A model generated the notes under the pieces. That model was given only the letters and a program-made list of their open reading frames with translations, did not search any database and had not been told where the DNA came from. Shown here in pieces: positions 16,551 to 25,476 of a stretch of 64,000 nt of DNA. Origin of the DNA: JABURQ01 sp029243145. Its GTDB lineage: Bacteria; Planctomycetota; Planctomycetia; Planctomycetales; Planctomycetaceae. The DNA lies in NCBI GenBank assembly GCA_965660145.1, contig CBFHYX010000006.1, positions 62,001 through 126,000 of the forward strand, read 5' to 3'. How positions within the stretch are numbered: position 1 is the first letter of the stretch; each line of letters opens with the position of its first letter. The position numbers and the translations under genes were made by a program.

Positions 16551-18836
16551 CTATCTCAAGTTAATCGCATCGACATCGATTTGAAAATCGACATGGGGCA
16601 GCTTCGGGAACTTGTCGCGGGCGAGCAGCCAGAATTCTCGCAGTGTCTCGACATCCGGCGCGATGATCTGCAAATGATGTCGATAAAAATTCTTCAATCG
16701 AGTGATTGGTGCGGGGGCCGGTCCGCGAATCTCGACTTCCAGTTCGGACTCTTTAATTGTCTCTCGCAAAACTGCCGCGATTTGTTTGGCTCCTGCCTGC
16801 ACTTCTTCATCGATCTCGCCACGAAAAATCATTCGCGACAGACAACTGTACGGGGGATAGTACAAATCTCGGCGGTGTTCGAGTTCGATATCGGCAAAGC
16901 CGAGGAAGTCGTGATGAGAGGCTTTGACGACGGAAGGTTCTTCGGGACACGCCGTTTGCACATAAACCCGGCCTCCTCGATCACTTCGTCCGGTTCGGCC
17001 TGCCACTTGCGCCAGCAAATGGAATGTTCGCTCTGAGGCTCGCCAGTCAGGTTGTCGTAATGCAGTGTCGGCATTGACGACACCAACCAATGTGACGTTG
17101 GGAAAGTCCAAGCCTTTGGCAATCATCTGGGTGCCTAGCAGGATTTTCGTTTCACCTCGACGAAACGCTTCCAGTGCGATGTCATGGCTGCCATGTTTTC
17201 GCATTGAGTCGCTATCCATGCGCACGCAGGGGACACCGGGGAAACGGGCTTTGACTTCCTGTTCCAGTTTCTGTGTGCCGATACCGACATACTTGAGTCC
17301 CGGATGTTGGCAGTGCGGGCAGGCTTCTGGTGGATCGGTTTCGAGTCCGCAACTGTGGCAAACGGCTTTGCCCCGGTCCCGATGCCAGGTGAGCGAGAGA
17401 TCGCATTCGGAACATTTGGTCGATTCTCCGCAGGATCGACACCAGATGGTGGTTGAGAATCCACGCAGATTCAGAAACAGAATGACCTGTCCTTTGTCCT
17501 TGAGCGCAAGTTTGATTCCATTGGCAAGTTGTCGACCGATGGCCGCTCCACGTTGGACATCGTTGTCCTGTCGAATGTCAATAATACTGACGGGTGGTAA
17601 CGGCAATCCGTTCACCCGGTAAGGCATGGAGAGCAGAACATCTTCCTTCTCTTCGACGCGACGCCAAGATTCGAGAGTCGGCGTGGCTGTTCCCAAGATG
17701 AGAGGCACACGCAACATCTGGCAGCGCTTGCGAGCCACTTCTCGGGCGTGATAGCGGGGAGTTGTTTCTTGTTTGAAGGACGTTTCGTGTTCTTCGTCGA
17801 TAATGACGAGTCCCAAGCGTGGTGCCGGTGCAAAAATCGCGCTGCGTGCTCCCACGATCACCTGGACTTCTCCACTGGCGATCCGCTTCCAATGATAATG
17901 GCGTTCGCTGTCGGTCAGGTGTGAATGCAGGACGGCGACTGAATCGAAGCGGCTCCGAAAACGACGAATAGTTTGCGGCGTGAGACTGATTTCCGGGACT
18001 AATACAATGGCCTGCCGCCCATAACTGACCACTTCGCGAATCGCCTGAATGTAAACTTCCGTTTTGCCGCTACCGGTGACGCCGTGTAAGAGAATCGTTT
18101 CGTGCTCTCCATTGCGTACTGAATGTAGAATCCGATTGTGAGCATTTTGTTGCTCTGCATGCAACTGGAGGTCTTCTTCTTTTTGGACATGACCGATGTC
18201 GGCTTCGAATGCCGACTGTCGCTCGCTATGAGTGACAAGCAGTCCTTTCTTCTCTAATGTTTTGATAGGCGAGGTTCCACAATTGGCAGCGTCGGCGAGT
18301 TCATCTCCCTGCATGGGCCGACCGGCATAGAGTAAAGCTGTCACGGTACCGGCTTGTTTTTTTGTGAGTCGCGAGTCGTCAGCGTCCACTCCTTCTGCAA
18401 CTTGATAGAGTTTGACCTCTCGCGTTCCGGCCAACTTTTTGACGCCAGCGGGAATCACCGATTCGAGAACTTGTCCCCACCCGGAAAGATACCGTTTGCC
18501 GATCCACTCGGTCAGGTCGAGCATGTGCTGGTTGATGAGTGGCTCGCGGTCGATGACTTCGGAAACTTCTTTCAGCTTTCGTGTGACTTTCCCGACCGGA
18601 CCGACTCGAACACAAAATCCGGTCATCGTTCGCCCACCCCGACCGAAGGGAACTTTGACGCGTTGTCCGGGATGGAGTTTGTCGCGGAGTGGGTCGGGGA
18701 CGACGTAAGTGAAAACCTGATCGATGGGGACGTTGAGCGCAACTTCCGCGCCCCAGCGATCTTCTTCTGCCGCCAATTCCCAAGGCTCGGGCTCGTCGAA
18801 GCCTTCACCAAACAGGTTTTTTTGTTGCTCTGGCAA
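16551..18836 (-). CDS. priA: Primosomal protein N' (replication restart helicase PriA)
   Basis: A 761-aa superfamily 2 helicase. The start at 18836 is a TTG in the frame MPEQQKNLFGEG; the conserved part begins near residue 30 (VALNVPIDQVFTYVVPD), the DNA 3'-end binding domain. Walker A, GVTGSGKTEVY, is at about residues 252-262, the DEEH box in IIDEEHETSFKQ, and the zinc-binding insertion at about 465-515 has eight cysteines in CxxC-type pairs (CRSCGESTKCSECD, CHSCG, CPHC). GTQMIAKGLDFPNVTLVG and VAGRTGRSDRGG are motifs V and VI. PriA reloads the replisome at stalled forks. The lipoprotein gene lies 66 bp upstream in the same direction. All motifs are present and the length is normal. Confidence 0.96.
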   Translation of the reverse strand: MPEQQKNLFGEGFDEPEPWELAAEEDRWGAEVALNVPIDQVFTYVVPDPLRDKLHPGQRVKVPFGRGGRTMTGFCVRVGPVGKVTRKLKEVSEVIDREPLINQHMLDLTEWIGKRYLSGWGQVLESVIPAGVKKLAGTREVKLYQVAEGVDADDSRLTKKQAGTVTALLYAGRPMQGDELADAANCGTSPIKTLEKKGLLVTHSERQSAFEADIGHVQKEEDLQLHAEQQNAHNRILHSVRNGEHETILLHGVTGSGKTEVYIQAIREVVSYGRQAIVLVPEISLTPQTIRRFRSRFDSVAVLHSHLTDSERHYHWKRIASGEVQVIVGARSAIFAPAPRLGLVIIDEEHETSFKQETTPRYHAREVARKRCQMLRVPLILGTATPTLESWRRVEEKEDVLLSMPYRVNGLPLPPVSIIDIRQDNDVQRGAAIGRQLANGIKLALKDKGQVILFLNLRGFSTTIWCRSCGESTKCSECDLSLTWHRDRGKAVCHSCGLETDPPEACPHCQHPGLKYVGIGTQKLEQEVKARFPGVPCVRMDSDSMRKHGSHDIALEAFRRGETKILLGTQMIAKGLDFPNVTLVGVVNADTALRQPDWRASERTFHLLAQVAGRTGRSDRGGRVYVQTACPEEPSVVKASHHDFLGFADIELEHRRDLYYPPYSCLSRMIFRGEIDEEVQAGAKQIAAVLRETIKESELEVEIRGPAPAPITRLKNFYRHHLQIIAPDVETLREFWLLARDKFPKLPHVDFQIDVDAINLR

Positions 18837-18902
18837 AATTTCGTAGGATCATTTTATTGTGAATAAGAAAAAGGTGAAGAGCTGGCGGTCAGGAAATCAA
18901 AC

Positions 18903-19538
18903 TCACGGCAGGTCTGCCGACTTCACCAGTTTGCGGATGTCATCCGCAATTTGAGCGACTTGATCAGTCGGCCCCAACAACTTCAAGTATAACTCTTCGT
19001 TACCGATGGGAATTCCGACACCCAGCATGCGAATATTAGACTCCGGGTCGGGACTGGAGAAGCCGGTTCCACCAGCCCGATAGGTTCCGCGCAAGTCGAT
19101 CCAGAAGGCGTCACCCTCTGACAACGTAATACGATCCTCAATCGGATCGGTGTCTAGTTCCATCTGCTGTGTCCAACGTGCAAAGTTTGCCTCAATACCA
19201 CCTCTCACTTTGGTAAATGTCAGTTGCAATTCGCCACCGTCCACCGGGATGAGATAGCGAGCCGCGATGATTCCCGCTTGTGCTGGCATTAAGTCGGCTC
19301 GTTTCCAGCCAGCGGGAATTGTGAATGTGACTCCCTCAATGTCGACCGCCTGGGGCGATGTCGAAACCTGACTGCTGGTGTTGGTTCTGACTTTAGGTCT
19401 GTTTTGAGAGGCGGCTGTCTGAATGGGAGGCAGGATTTTTTCCTCATTCGACGGTTGAGACCCACAGCCTGTCAGAATCAGTGCCGGAAGTACCAACCAA
19501 TGTGTGAATAGATAGCCGTGTCGTGGTCTTCGATTCAT
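18903..19538 (-). CDS. Putative lipoprotein of unknown function
   Basis: A 211-aa protein starting at ATG 19538 (MNRRPRHGYLFTHWLVLPAL); a second ATG lies two codons upstream at 19544. A signal peptide ends in the lipobox LTGC (LVLPALILTGCGSQPS), predicting lipid attachment at about Cys25. A Ser/Thr/Pro/Gln-rich linker (to about residue 65) leads to a globular domain with IEGVTFTIPAGWKRAD, YLIPVDGGELQLTFTKVRGG and DAFWIDLRGTYR, and a final helix QIADDIRKLVKSADL. The IPAGW pattern recalls small beta-rich envelope domains in planctomycetes, but I cannot name a family. It is upstream of priA on the same strand; no functional link is evident. Confidence 0.75.
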   Translation of the reverse strand: MNRRPRHGYLFTHWLVLPALILTGCGSQPSNEEKILPPIQTAASQNRPKVRTNTSSQVSTSPQAVDIEGVTFTIPAGWKRADLMPAQAGIIAARYLIPVDGGELQLTFTKVRGGIEANFARWTQQMELDTDPIEDRITLSEGDAFWIDLRGTYRAGGTGFSSPDPESNIRMLGVGIPIGNEELYLKLLGPTDQVAQIADDIRKLVKSADLP

Positions 19539-19807
19539 GATCATTCTCTGTATAGCTGTGGATGAGTCTCTCAATTTTGAATTTAGCCTGACTCGGTCGG
19601 TTTGCAAAGCAGGAATCGTTCTACGGGTTGGTCACTCAGTTCCGCTGAATTGACGGGTTTCTCTTCACACGTTACTATACTTGTTCGCGTATCCCGAGTT
19701 GACATCGAAATGGTTTCGAGCATCGGGATGCCGTTTACGATTTATTTCGATTTAGCCCGATTGTCCTGTTTCAAGGTAGTCCTTAAGGCTTTATCAGGAG
19801 AGAGTTT

Positions 19808-20602
19808 ATGTCGACTGACGCGGCTGAAACACCAGCACCAGAAAAAATTGAGACCGGCAAGATTGTCATTAAAGACATTCTTGATGCCGGCGTCCATTTC
19901 GGCCACAAAGCGGCTCGATGGAATCCCAAGATGCGACCTTACATCTACGGTCGCCGCAATGATATCCATATCATCGATATCAAAGAGACAGTTCGCGGAT
20001 TACTGCGAGCTCGCAAATATCTCGAAAAAGTCGCTTCTCAAGGGTCTTTGATCCTGTTTGCCGGCACAAAGCGACAAGCCGCCAAACCGGTTCAGGAAGC
20101 CGCTGAAGCTTGCGGAATGCCTTATGTCAACGAACGTTGGCTGGGTGGGACATTGACCAACTTCCGCACCGTTCGTCAACGCCTCAAACGACTGGAAGAA
20201 CTGGAAGCCATGGAAGAAAGTGGCGCTCTGGACAAATTTTCCAAAAAGATGCAATCGACGCTATTGCGTGAAAAACGCAAAATCTTTCGGAACCTGAACG
20301 GAATTCGGACACTCAACCGGATGCCAGAAGCATTGGTCGTCATCGATCCTCGTAAAGAGAAAAATGCGGTTCGGGAAGCTCACAAGCTGGGCATTAAAGT
20401 TGTTTCCTTGATCGATACCGATTCGGATCCTGATGATGTCGATTTGCCGATTCCCGGCAACGACGACAGCATCCGTTCCATCCGTTTGGTGCTGGCTCAT
20501 CTGAGTGCTGGCGTATCCCTCGGTCAAGCCAAGTTGCCACAGAAAAAACAGCCACAAGCTCCCGGCGGCGACGACGATCTGAAACCGATCCCGTCTAGGT
20601 AA
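19808..20602 (+). CDS. rpsB: 30S ribosomal protein S2
   Basis: A 264-aa protein with the complete S2 core: LLDAGVHFGHKAARWNPKM-like segment (here ILDAGVHFGHKAARWNPK), IYGRRNDIHIID, FAGTKRQA, VNERWLGGTLTNFRTV and PEALVVIDPRKEKNAVREA. GGTLTNF and DPRKEKNAV are family signatures. The C-terminus has about 25 extra residues rich in Lys, Gln and Pro (LPQKKQPQAPGGDDD). S2 binds the 30S platform late in assembly. GGAG (19798) lies just upstream of ATG 19808. It is followed by tsf in the standard rpsB-tsf order after a structured 184-bp spacer. Confidence 0.98.
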   Translation: MSTDAAETPAPEKIETGKIVIKDILDAGVHFGHKAARWNPKMRPYIYGRRNDIHIIDIKETVRGLLRARKYLEKVASQGSLILFAGTKRQAAKPVQEAAEACGMPYVNERWLGGTLTNFRTVRQRLKRLEELEAMEESGALDKFSKKMQSTLLREKRKIFRNLNGIRTLNRMPEALVVIDPRKEKNAVREAHKLGIKVVSLIDTDSDPDDVDLPIPGNDDSIRSIRLVLAHLSAGVSLGQAKLPQKKQPQAPGGDDDLKPIPSR

Positions 20603-20627
20603 ATAATAACGGTTAATAAGAATGACG

Positions 20628-20665
20628 CCTCTGAGATTCAGAGGGTTTACTGATGGTGAACCCTC
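20628..20665 (+). promoter_or_regulatory. Mutually exclusive hairpins in the rpsB-tsf spacer
   Basis: CCTCTGA (20628-20634) pairs with TCAGAGG (20638-20644). The overlapping GAGGGTT (20641-20647) can instead pair with AACCCTC (20659-20665). Both stems are perfect 7-mers sharing GAGG, so only one can form at a time. Further short stems follow (GAACGA/TTCGTTC near 20709-20732) before the terminator-like hairpin at 20741. The layout suits an attenuator that tunes tsf expression, but this is inference. Confidence 0.45.
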
Positions 20666-20740
20666 GATGTCTTGAGGCGGTCTGATATCTGATACCGACG
20701 ATCGTCGCGAACGACGGTCTTGCGATTCGTTCAACTGATA

Positions 20741-20763
20741 GGCTCCGGTGGGAGCCCGTTTTT
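20741..20763 (+). terminator. Terminator-like hairpin just upstream of tsf
   Basis: GGCTCC (20741-20746), loop GGTG, GGAGCC (20751-20756), then CG and five T (20759-20763). It sits 23 bases before the tsf start. It may end a fraction of rpsB transcripts. A terminator-like element between rpsB and tsf is also known in E. coli. Confidence 0.65.
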
Positions 20764-20786
20764 GTCAAACTTGAGGAGAAAAGACC

Positions 20787-21629
20787 ATGGCAGAAGTCAC
20801 CGCTGCAGCCGTGAAGGCGCTGCGTGATCTCACGGACTTGCCGATGATGGATTGTAAAAAAGCACTCGTCAAAGCTGAAGGCGATCAGGACAAAGCCGTT
20901 TCGATCCTACGTGAACAAGTCGGCAAGGTGATGCTTAAGCGAGCTGATAACACGACGACCGAGGGACGTATCGTCGTGAAGTTTAACGATGATAATTCCA
21001 AAGCCGTGATGATCGAGATGCAATGCGAATCGGAACCGGTTTCTCGGAGCGAAGACTTCCTAGGTTTTTGCGATCTTTGTGCGGGACAATTGCTGAACGG
21101 TCCCGGTGCGGCGACTCCCGAAGAACTTCTCGCTCAAACTGCTGAAGGGCAGGACAAACCGCTCAAAGAGATCTACGAAGAAATGGTCAACAAGATTCGT
21201 GAGAAAATTATTCTCTCGCGACTTGCCGTCATGGATGGTCAGGGCACTGTGAATGGTTACATCCACCACGATGGTAAGACCGGCGTGTTGTTTGCGGCCA
21301 AAGGTGATTCTGCCGATCTCGATCTCTTGCGAGATGTCGGAATGCACATTGCTGCGTTGGACCCAGCCGCTTCTAACGTCGAAGACCTCGACGAAGCGAC
21401 CGTGAACGCAGAACGTGATCGATTGACTGAAGAAGCCAAAGCGAGCGGCAAGCCGGAAAACATCATCGAGAAAATCGTTGATGGCCAAATGAAGAAATGG
21501 TACGCCGAAGAAGCCAAAGTGTTGATCTTCCAACCCTTCGCCAAAGACGACAGCAAATCTGTCAAGCAGGCATTGGCAGAAAAAGGTCTCACGGCGAGCA
21601 GTTACGTTCGCTGGGTGATTGGCGGATAA
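20787..21629 (+). CDS. tsf: Translation elongation factor Ts
   Basis: A 280-aa protein. The N-terminal UBA-like domain reads VKALRDLTDLPMMDCKKALVKAEGD; most bacteria have TGAGMMDCK, so DLPMMDCK is a lineage-flavoured variant of the EF-Tu contact loop. The core domain carries MIEMQCESEPVSRSEDF, equivalent to the usual E.NCETDFVA segment but with ESEPVSR replacing it, and HIAALDPAA. The C-terminal module ends KQALAEKGLTASSYVRWVIGG. EF-Ts catalyses GDP release from EF-Tu. GAGGAG (about 20772) provides a ribosome binding site. A strong terminator follows. Identity is certain from order (rpsB-tsf) and domain layout. Confidence 0.97.
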   Translation: MAEVTAAAVKALRDLTDLPMMDCKKALVKAEGDQDKAVSILREQVGKVMLKRADNTTTEGRIVVKFNDDNSKAVMIEMQCESEPVSRSEDFLGFCDLCAGQLLNGPGAATPEELLAQTAEGQDKPLKEIYEEMVNKIREKIILSRLAVMDGQGTVNGYIHHDGKTGVLFAAKGDSADLDLLRDVGMHIAALDPAASNVEDLDEATVNAERDRLTEEAKASGKPENIIEKIVDGQMKKWYAEEAKVLIFQPFAKDDSKSVKQALAEKGLTASSYVRWVIGG

Positions 21630-21656
21630 TTGCAGCGATGCCGAAATTGATTTTCC

Positions 21657-21695
21657 AACGGACATCGGCCAACTCGCCGATGTCCGTTTCTTTTT
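21657..21695 (+). terminator. Rho-independent terminator of the rpsB-tsf unit
   Basis: A 13-bp perfect stem, AACGGACATCGGC (21657-21669) with GCCGATGTCCGTT (21676-21688), 6-base loop, followed by TCTTTTT. It begins 27 bases after the tsf stop. A textbook intrinsic terminator. Confidence 0.92.
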
Positions 21696-21703
21696 GAGTC
21701 TTT

Positions 21704-21739
21704 CCCATTTGAACCTTCAAACCCATTTGAACCTTAAAG
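21704..21739 (+). repeat. Tandem 18-bp direct repeat in the purH leader
   Basis: CCCATTTGAACCTTCAAA (21704-21721) is followed immediately by CCCATTTGAACCTTAAAG (21722-21739), 16 of 18 bases identical. TTGATGC is then itself repeated (21741 and 21751) up to the purH start. This could be slippage-generated DNA or a regulator site; nothing distinguishes these. Confidence 0.6.
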
Positions 21740-21758
21740 ATTGATGCAGGTTGATGCC

Positions 21759-23330
21759 ATGACGGATCCCTCCCCGAAACGAGCACTTGTGAGTGTTAGT
21801 GATAAATCTGGACTTGAGCCATTCGTGAAGGGTTTGGTTGATCTGGGCTTCGAGATCATCTCGACCGGAGGGACGAGACGAATGTTGGCCGATGCGGGAA
21901 TTCCCGTCATGGATATTTCGGAGTACACAGGCTTCCCCGAAATTATGGATGGCCGCGTGAAAACTTTACATCCGAAAGTTCATGGTGCGATTTTAGGGCG
22001 ACCCGATTTGTCAGCAGATGCTGAGGCGATTGCCGAGCACGGAATTGTCCCGTTTCAGATTGTGGTCTGTAACCTGTATCCGTTCGAGCAAACGATTGCG
22101 AAAGAGGGAGTCAGCATTCCCGAGGCGATTGAGCAGATTGATATTGGTGGCCCCAGTATGGTCCGATCGACGGCCAAGAATCATAAGTATGTGGCCATCG
22201 TCACAAAGCCGTCTCAATATGAATCGGTTTTGGATTCGATGAAGAACGGCAGCATGGATGAGTCGCAAAGACGAGAGTTAGCAGCGGCTGCCTTTGAAAT
22301 GACGGCCCGTTACGACAGGGCAATCAGCGATTATCTACACAAAGTGACTCAGCCGACGGAAGCGTTTCCCGAAACCTTGGGGATCACCGTCGAGAAACGG
22401 ATGTCGTTACGATATGGCGAAAACCCTCATCAGTCGGCCGCATTCTATACTGAACTGAATCCCGCTGCGGGAACATTGGCTTCTGCGGAACAGTTGCACG
22501 GCAAAGAACTCTCTTACAACAACCTGCTCGATCTCGATGCGGCACTTGTGATTGCCAGTGATTTCGAGCAACCGGCAGCCGCCGTCCTCAAACATAATAA
22601 TCCCTGCGGACTCGCCATCGGTGGATCACTTTCCGAAGCGTTTGGCAAAGCGTATGAAGGTGATCCTGTGAGTGCGTTCGGTTCGATCATCGGTTTGAAT
22701 CGCACACTCGACTTGGCGACGGCAGACCAGATGTGCGAGCCGGGGCGATTCATCGAAGCGATCATCGCCCCTGATTTTGATGCCGATGCCGTTGAAGCAC
22801 TCACCACCAAACCAAAGTGGAAGAACAATGTGCGGCTGGTGAAATGTCCCAGCATGACCGAAGGGCGGACGCCAAGTTTCGATTACCGGAGAGTCACCGG
22901 TGGTTTGTTGGTTCAAGATCGGGATGAAGCAGCCGAATCAACCGCTGACTGGAAAGTCGTCACCGACCGACAGCCGACTGAAGAAGAGATGATCGACCTG
23001 ACCTTCGGCTGGACCGCCTGCAAGCATGTCAAATCCAATGCCATCGTGTATGTGAAGGGTGGCATGGTCGTGGGAGTCGGGGCAGGGCAGATGAGTCGTC
23101 TCGACTCTGCCATGATTGCCGCTTATAAATCGGGTGATCGTTCGCAGGGTGGAGTCGTGGCCTCCGATGCGTTCTTTCCGTTTCGCGATGGAGTGGATGA
23201 AGCGGCCAAGGCGGGGATCAAAGCCGTCATCCAGCCGGGTGGGTCTCGCAACGATGAGGAAGTCATCCAAGCTTGCAACGAACACGGGATGGCAATGATC
23301 TTCACCGGATGTCGTCACTTCAAGCATTGA
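21759..23330 (+). CDS. purH: Bifunctional AICAR formyltransferase/IMP cyclohydrolase PurH
   Basis: A 523-aa enzyme starting at ATG 21759, with GCAGG 9-13 bases upstream; ATG 21744 would add 5 residues. The N-terminal IMP cyclohydrolase domain (about 1-200) has RALVSVSDKSGLEPFVKGL, ISTGGTRRML, DGRVKTLHPKVHG and DIGGPSMVRSTAKNHKYVA. The AICAR transformylase domain follows with LRYGENPHQSAAFY, QLHGKELSYNNLLDLDAA, VLKHNNPCGLA and DAFFPFRDGVDEAAKAG. It performs the last two steps of IMP synthesis. It ends 27 bp from the convergent helicase gene. All active-site motifs (Lys-His pair in NPHQ/KHNNPCG) are present. Confidence 0.97.
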   Translation: MTDPSPKRALVSVSDKSGLEPFVKGLVDLGFEIISTGGTRRMLADAGIPVMDISEYTGFPEIMDGRVKTLHPKVHGAILGRPDLSADAEAIAEHGIVPFQIVVCNLYPFEQTIAKEGVSIPEAIEQIDIGGPSMVRSTAKNHKYVAIVTKPSQYESVLDSMKNGSMDESQRRELAAAAFEMTARYDRAISDYLHKVTQPTEAFPETLGITVEKRMSLRYGENPHQSAAFYTELNPAAGTLASAEQLHGKELSYNNLLDLDAALVIASDFEQPAAAVLKHNNPCGLAIGGSLSEAFGKAYEGDPVSAFGSIIGLNRTLDLATADQMCEPGRFIEAIIAPDFDADAVEALTTKPKWKNNVRLVKCPSMTEGRTPSFDYRRVTGGLLVQDRDEAAESTADWKVVTDRQPTEEEMIDLTFGWTACKHVKSNAIVYVKGGMVVGVGAGQMSRLDSAMIAAYKSGDRSQGGVVASDAFFPFRDGVDEAAKAGIKAVIQPGGSRNDEEVIQACNEHGMAMIFTGCRHFKH

Positions 23331-23357
23331 TTGAAGCAGTTATTCTCCGACTGCGGC

Positions 23358-25349
23358 TTAATCTTCGGCAAACGCGATGGCTGCCGCCACTTCGGGAGGT
23401 GCCGTCTCGCCCTTCATTTCATGCAAGAAGCGAGAAGGAAGCGAGAGCCGTTTCTTGCCCCACTTCTTCCGAGTTCCTGCACGAGAAATGGTCAGATAAT
23501 CTTTGGCTCGTGTGATGCCGACGTAGGCCAGTCGGCGTTCTTCTTCGATGGCTTTTCGACTGCCATCTTCGACACTGCGTCGATGAGGGAGATAGCCTTC
23601 TTCGAGACCGACCAGGTAGACCCAAGGAAACTCAAGACCTTTGGCGGAATGCAGAGTCATCAGTTTCACTCCCTGGCCAGAGAGTAGGTCCTCTTTGTTG
23701 GACTCGTCATCACGAGCGCCGAGGGCTGAGTTTTCAATAAACTCGTACAATGATGGCTTCTCAGCTTGTTGCACGTAATCACTGACTGAAGAGACAAGTC
23801 CTTCGAGAACTTCTTTACGAGCGATTTGTTGTGCTTCGTCTTTGTACTGCCGACAAATTTCAGAATCGTAGTCGATGGTTTTGATGAGTTCGTGAACGAG
23901 GTCGGACAGACGATGAACTTCTGATTGCGTACGTCCTCGAAATGTTTCGAGTAGCCTTTGAAAACTTCTGACAGAGTCGGCTGCTTTCTGGCTGATGTCT
24001 CCCGCTTTGAGCGAGGTGTCCACCGCTTCAAAGAAGTGGCTGCCTTGTTGGACCGCACGGGTGGAGATTTTTTCGACCGTTGATGCACCGATTCCTCGTG
24101 TGGGAGTGTTGATGATTCGCATGAGCGAAATGTCATCTTGAGGAAACGCGAGGGCCTTCAAGTAGGCCATCAAATCTCGGACTTCTTTTTTGTCGAAAAA
24201 TGATTGACTGCCAACGAGGACGTAGGGAATATCCATTCGCCGCAGTTCTGTTTCGAACACACGGGGTTGTTCGTTGGTGCGAAAGAGGATGGCAATTGAC
24301 GACGCGGGGAAGTTCTTCTCTTCGATCAGGTACTTGATCTCAGCGACCAGTTTTTCGGCTTCTTCGACCTCAGATTCAAATTCCGCGAATCGAACCGGGT
24401 GTTCTGAACTTTTATGCGCGATCAGAGTCTTGTCATATCGCCCGACATTATGTTTGACGAGACGGTTGGCCAGATCGAGAATTTGATCGGTGCAACGGTA
24501 ATTGTTTTCCAGTCGGACAACTTTCGCGCCGGGGAAATGACGGTCGAAACCGAGAATGTGTTCGACCTCGGCACCCCGCCATCCATAAATGGATTGATCG
24601 TCGTCACCGACCACGCAAAGATTTTTATGGGGAGCGACGAGAGCTTCTACCAATCGGAATTGGACCCCATTTGTATCCTGGTACTCATCGACCTGCACGT
24701 AATCAAATTTCTGTTGTTGTCTTTTTAAGACCTCAGGATTTGTTTGGAAAAGATGATCGGTCAGCAGAAGTAAATCATCAAAATCGACCGCTCCCGACGA
24801 CCTCAGATTTTTTTGATACTTTCGATAAGCGACCGCCGCCAAAAACTCTTGATCGTTCTCAACAAAGTCTGCGGCACGTTCTGGTGGGATGCCGGCCATT
24901 TTCCACTTGCTGATGACGTTCAATAAATCGGGAGGTCTCATGGCCTTATCGGCCACGCGAACTTCGCGGTGCGCCGTACGTGCTGCCGATTCCTGATCGC
25001 CGCGATCATAAATCGCAAAACGACTCGGGTATCCTAGCGTCTCAATTTCTTCTCGGAGAATCCTCACGCACAAGGAATGAAAGGTGCTGATGACCGGTTT
25101 TTTTCGAGCCCCTTTATTGCCGAGCAGGTGGGTGGCTCGCTCCAGCATTTCTTTGGCGGCTTTGTTCGTAAAAGTGACCGAGAGAATGCGTTCGGGAGAG
25201 ACGCCTCGACGAATCAATTCGGCGATCCGAAAAGTGATCACACGAGTTTTTCCAGTTCCGGCACCCGCCAAAACGAGTAGCGGGCCATGCTGTGTCGTGA
25301 CGGCATCTCGCTGGGGAGGATTGAGAGTAGAAAGATCGAGAGCAGGCAT
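23358..25349 (-). CDS. UvrD/PcrA/Rep-type superfamily 1 DNA helicase
   Basis: A 663-aa protein starting at ATG 25349 (MPALDLSTLNPPQRDAV), where the Q motif LNPPQRDAV begins. Walker A is LAGAGTGKTRVI, motif Ia SVTFTNKAAKEM, motif II VDEYQDTN, motif III VVGDDDQSIYGWRGA, motif IV RLENNYRC, and motifs V-VI VKLMTLHSAKGLEFPWVYLVG and RRLAYVGITRAKDYL. It is a 3'-5' helicase of the UvrD/PcrA/Rep type, used in repair and removal of proteins from DNA. At 663 residues it is slightly shorter than E. coli UvrD (720) and close to Rep (673). It may be the last gene of a leftward run from rpe; the kinase gene ends 127 bp upstream. Confidence 0.95.
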   Translation of the reverse strand: MPALDLSTLNPPQRDAVTTQHGPLLVLAGAGTGKTRVITFRIAELIRRGVSPERILSVTFTNKAAKEMLERATHLLGNKGARKKPVISTFHSLCVRILREEIETLGYPSRFAIYDRGDQESAARTAHREVRVADKAMRPPDLLNVISKWKMAGIPPERAADFVENDQEFLAAVAYRKYQKNLRSSGAVDFDDLLLLTDHLFQTNPEVLKRQQQKFDYVQVDEYQDTNGVQFRLVEALVAPHKNLCVVGDDDQSIYGWRGAEVEHILGFDRHFPGAKVVRLENNYRCTDQILDLANRLVKHNVGRYDKTLIAHKSSEHPVRFAEFESEVEEAEKLVAEIKYLIEEKNFPASSIAILFRTNEQPRVFETELRRMDIPYVLVGSQSFFDKKEVRDLMAYLKALAFPQDDISLMRIINTPTRGIGASTVEKISTRAVQQGSHFFEAVDTSLKAGDISQKAADSVRSFQRLLETFRGRTQSEVHRLSDLVHELIKTIDYDSEICRQYKDEAQQIARKEVLEGLVSSVSDYVQQAEKPSLYEFIENSALGARDDESNKEDLLSGQGVKLMTLHSAKGLEFPWVYLVGLEEGYLPHRRSVEDGSRKAIEEERRLAYVGITRAKDYLTISRAGTRKKWGKKRLSLPSRFLHEMKGETAPPEVAAAIAFAED

Positions 25350-25476
25350 GGGAGATTTAGCGGTTAAGACAAACAATCACATCCATTTGATGTCGTCTGG
25401 ACAGTCTGACGGATCCGGGGTGAGAAATCGAGTGGTCCCGAACAGGAATGCGATAATTGGCTCTGAGATAGGAAAA

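Noticed and set aside
16581..17622. Long open frames antisense to priA
   Set aside because: They are shadows of a conserved helicase gene and lack start signals and domains.
19676..19681. TATACT as the -10 box of an rpsB promoter
   Set aside because: The nearest -35-like hexamer (TTGACG at 19650) is 20 bases away, too far for a reliable call.
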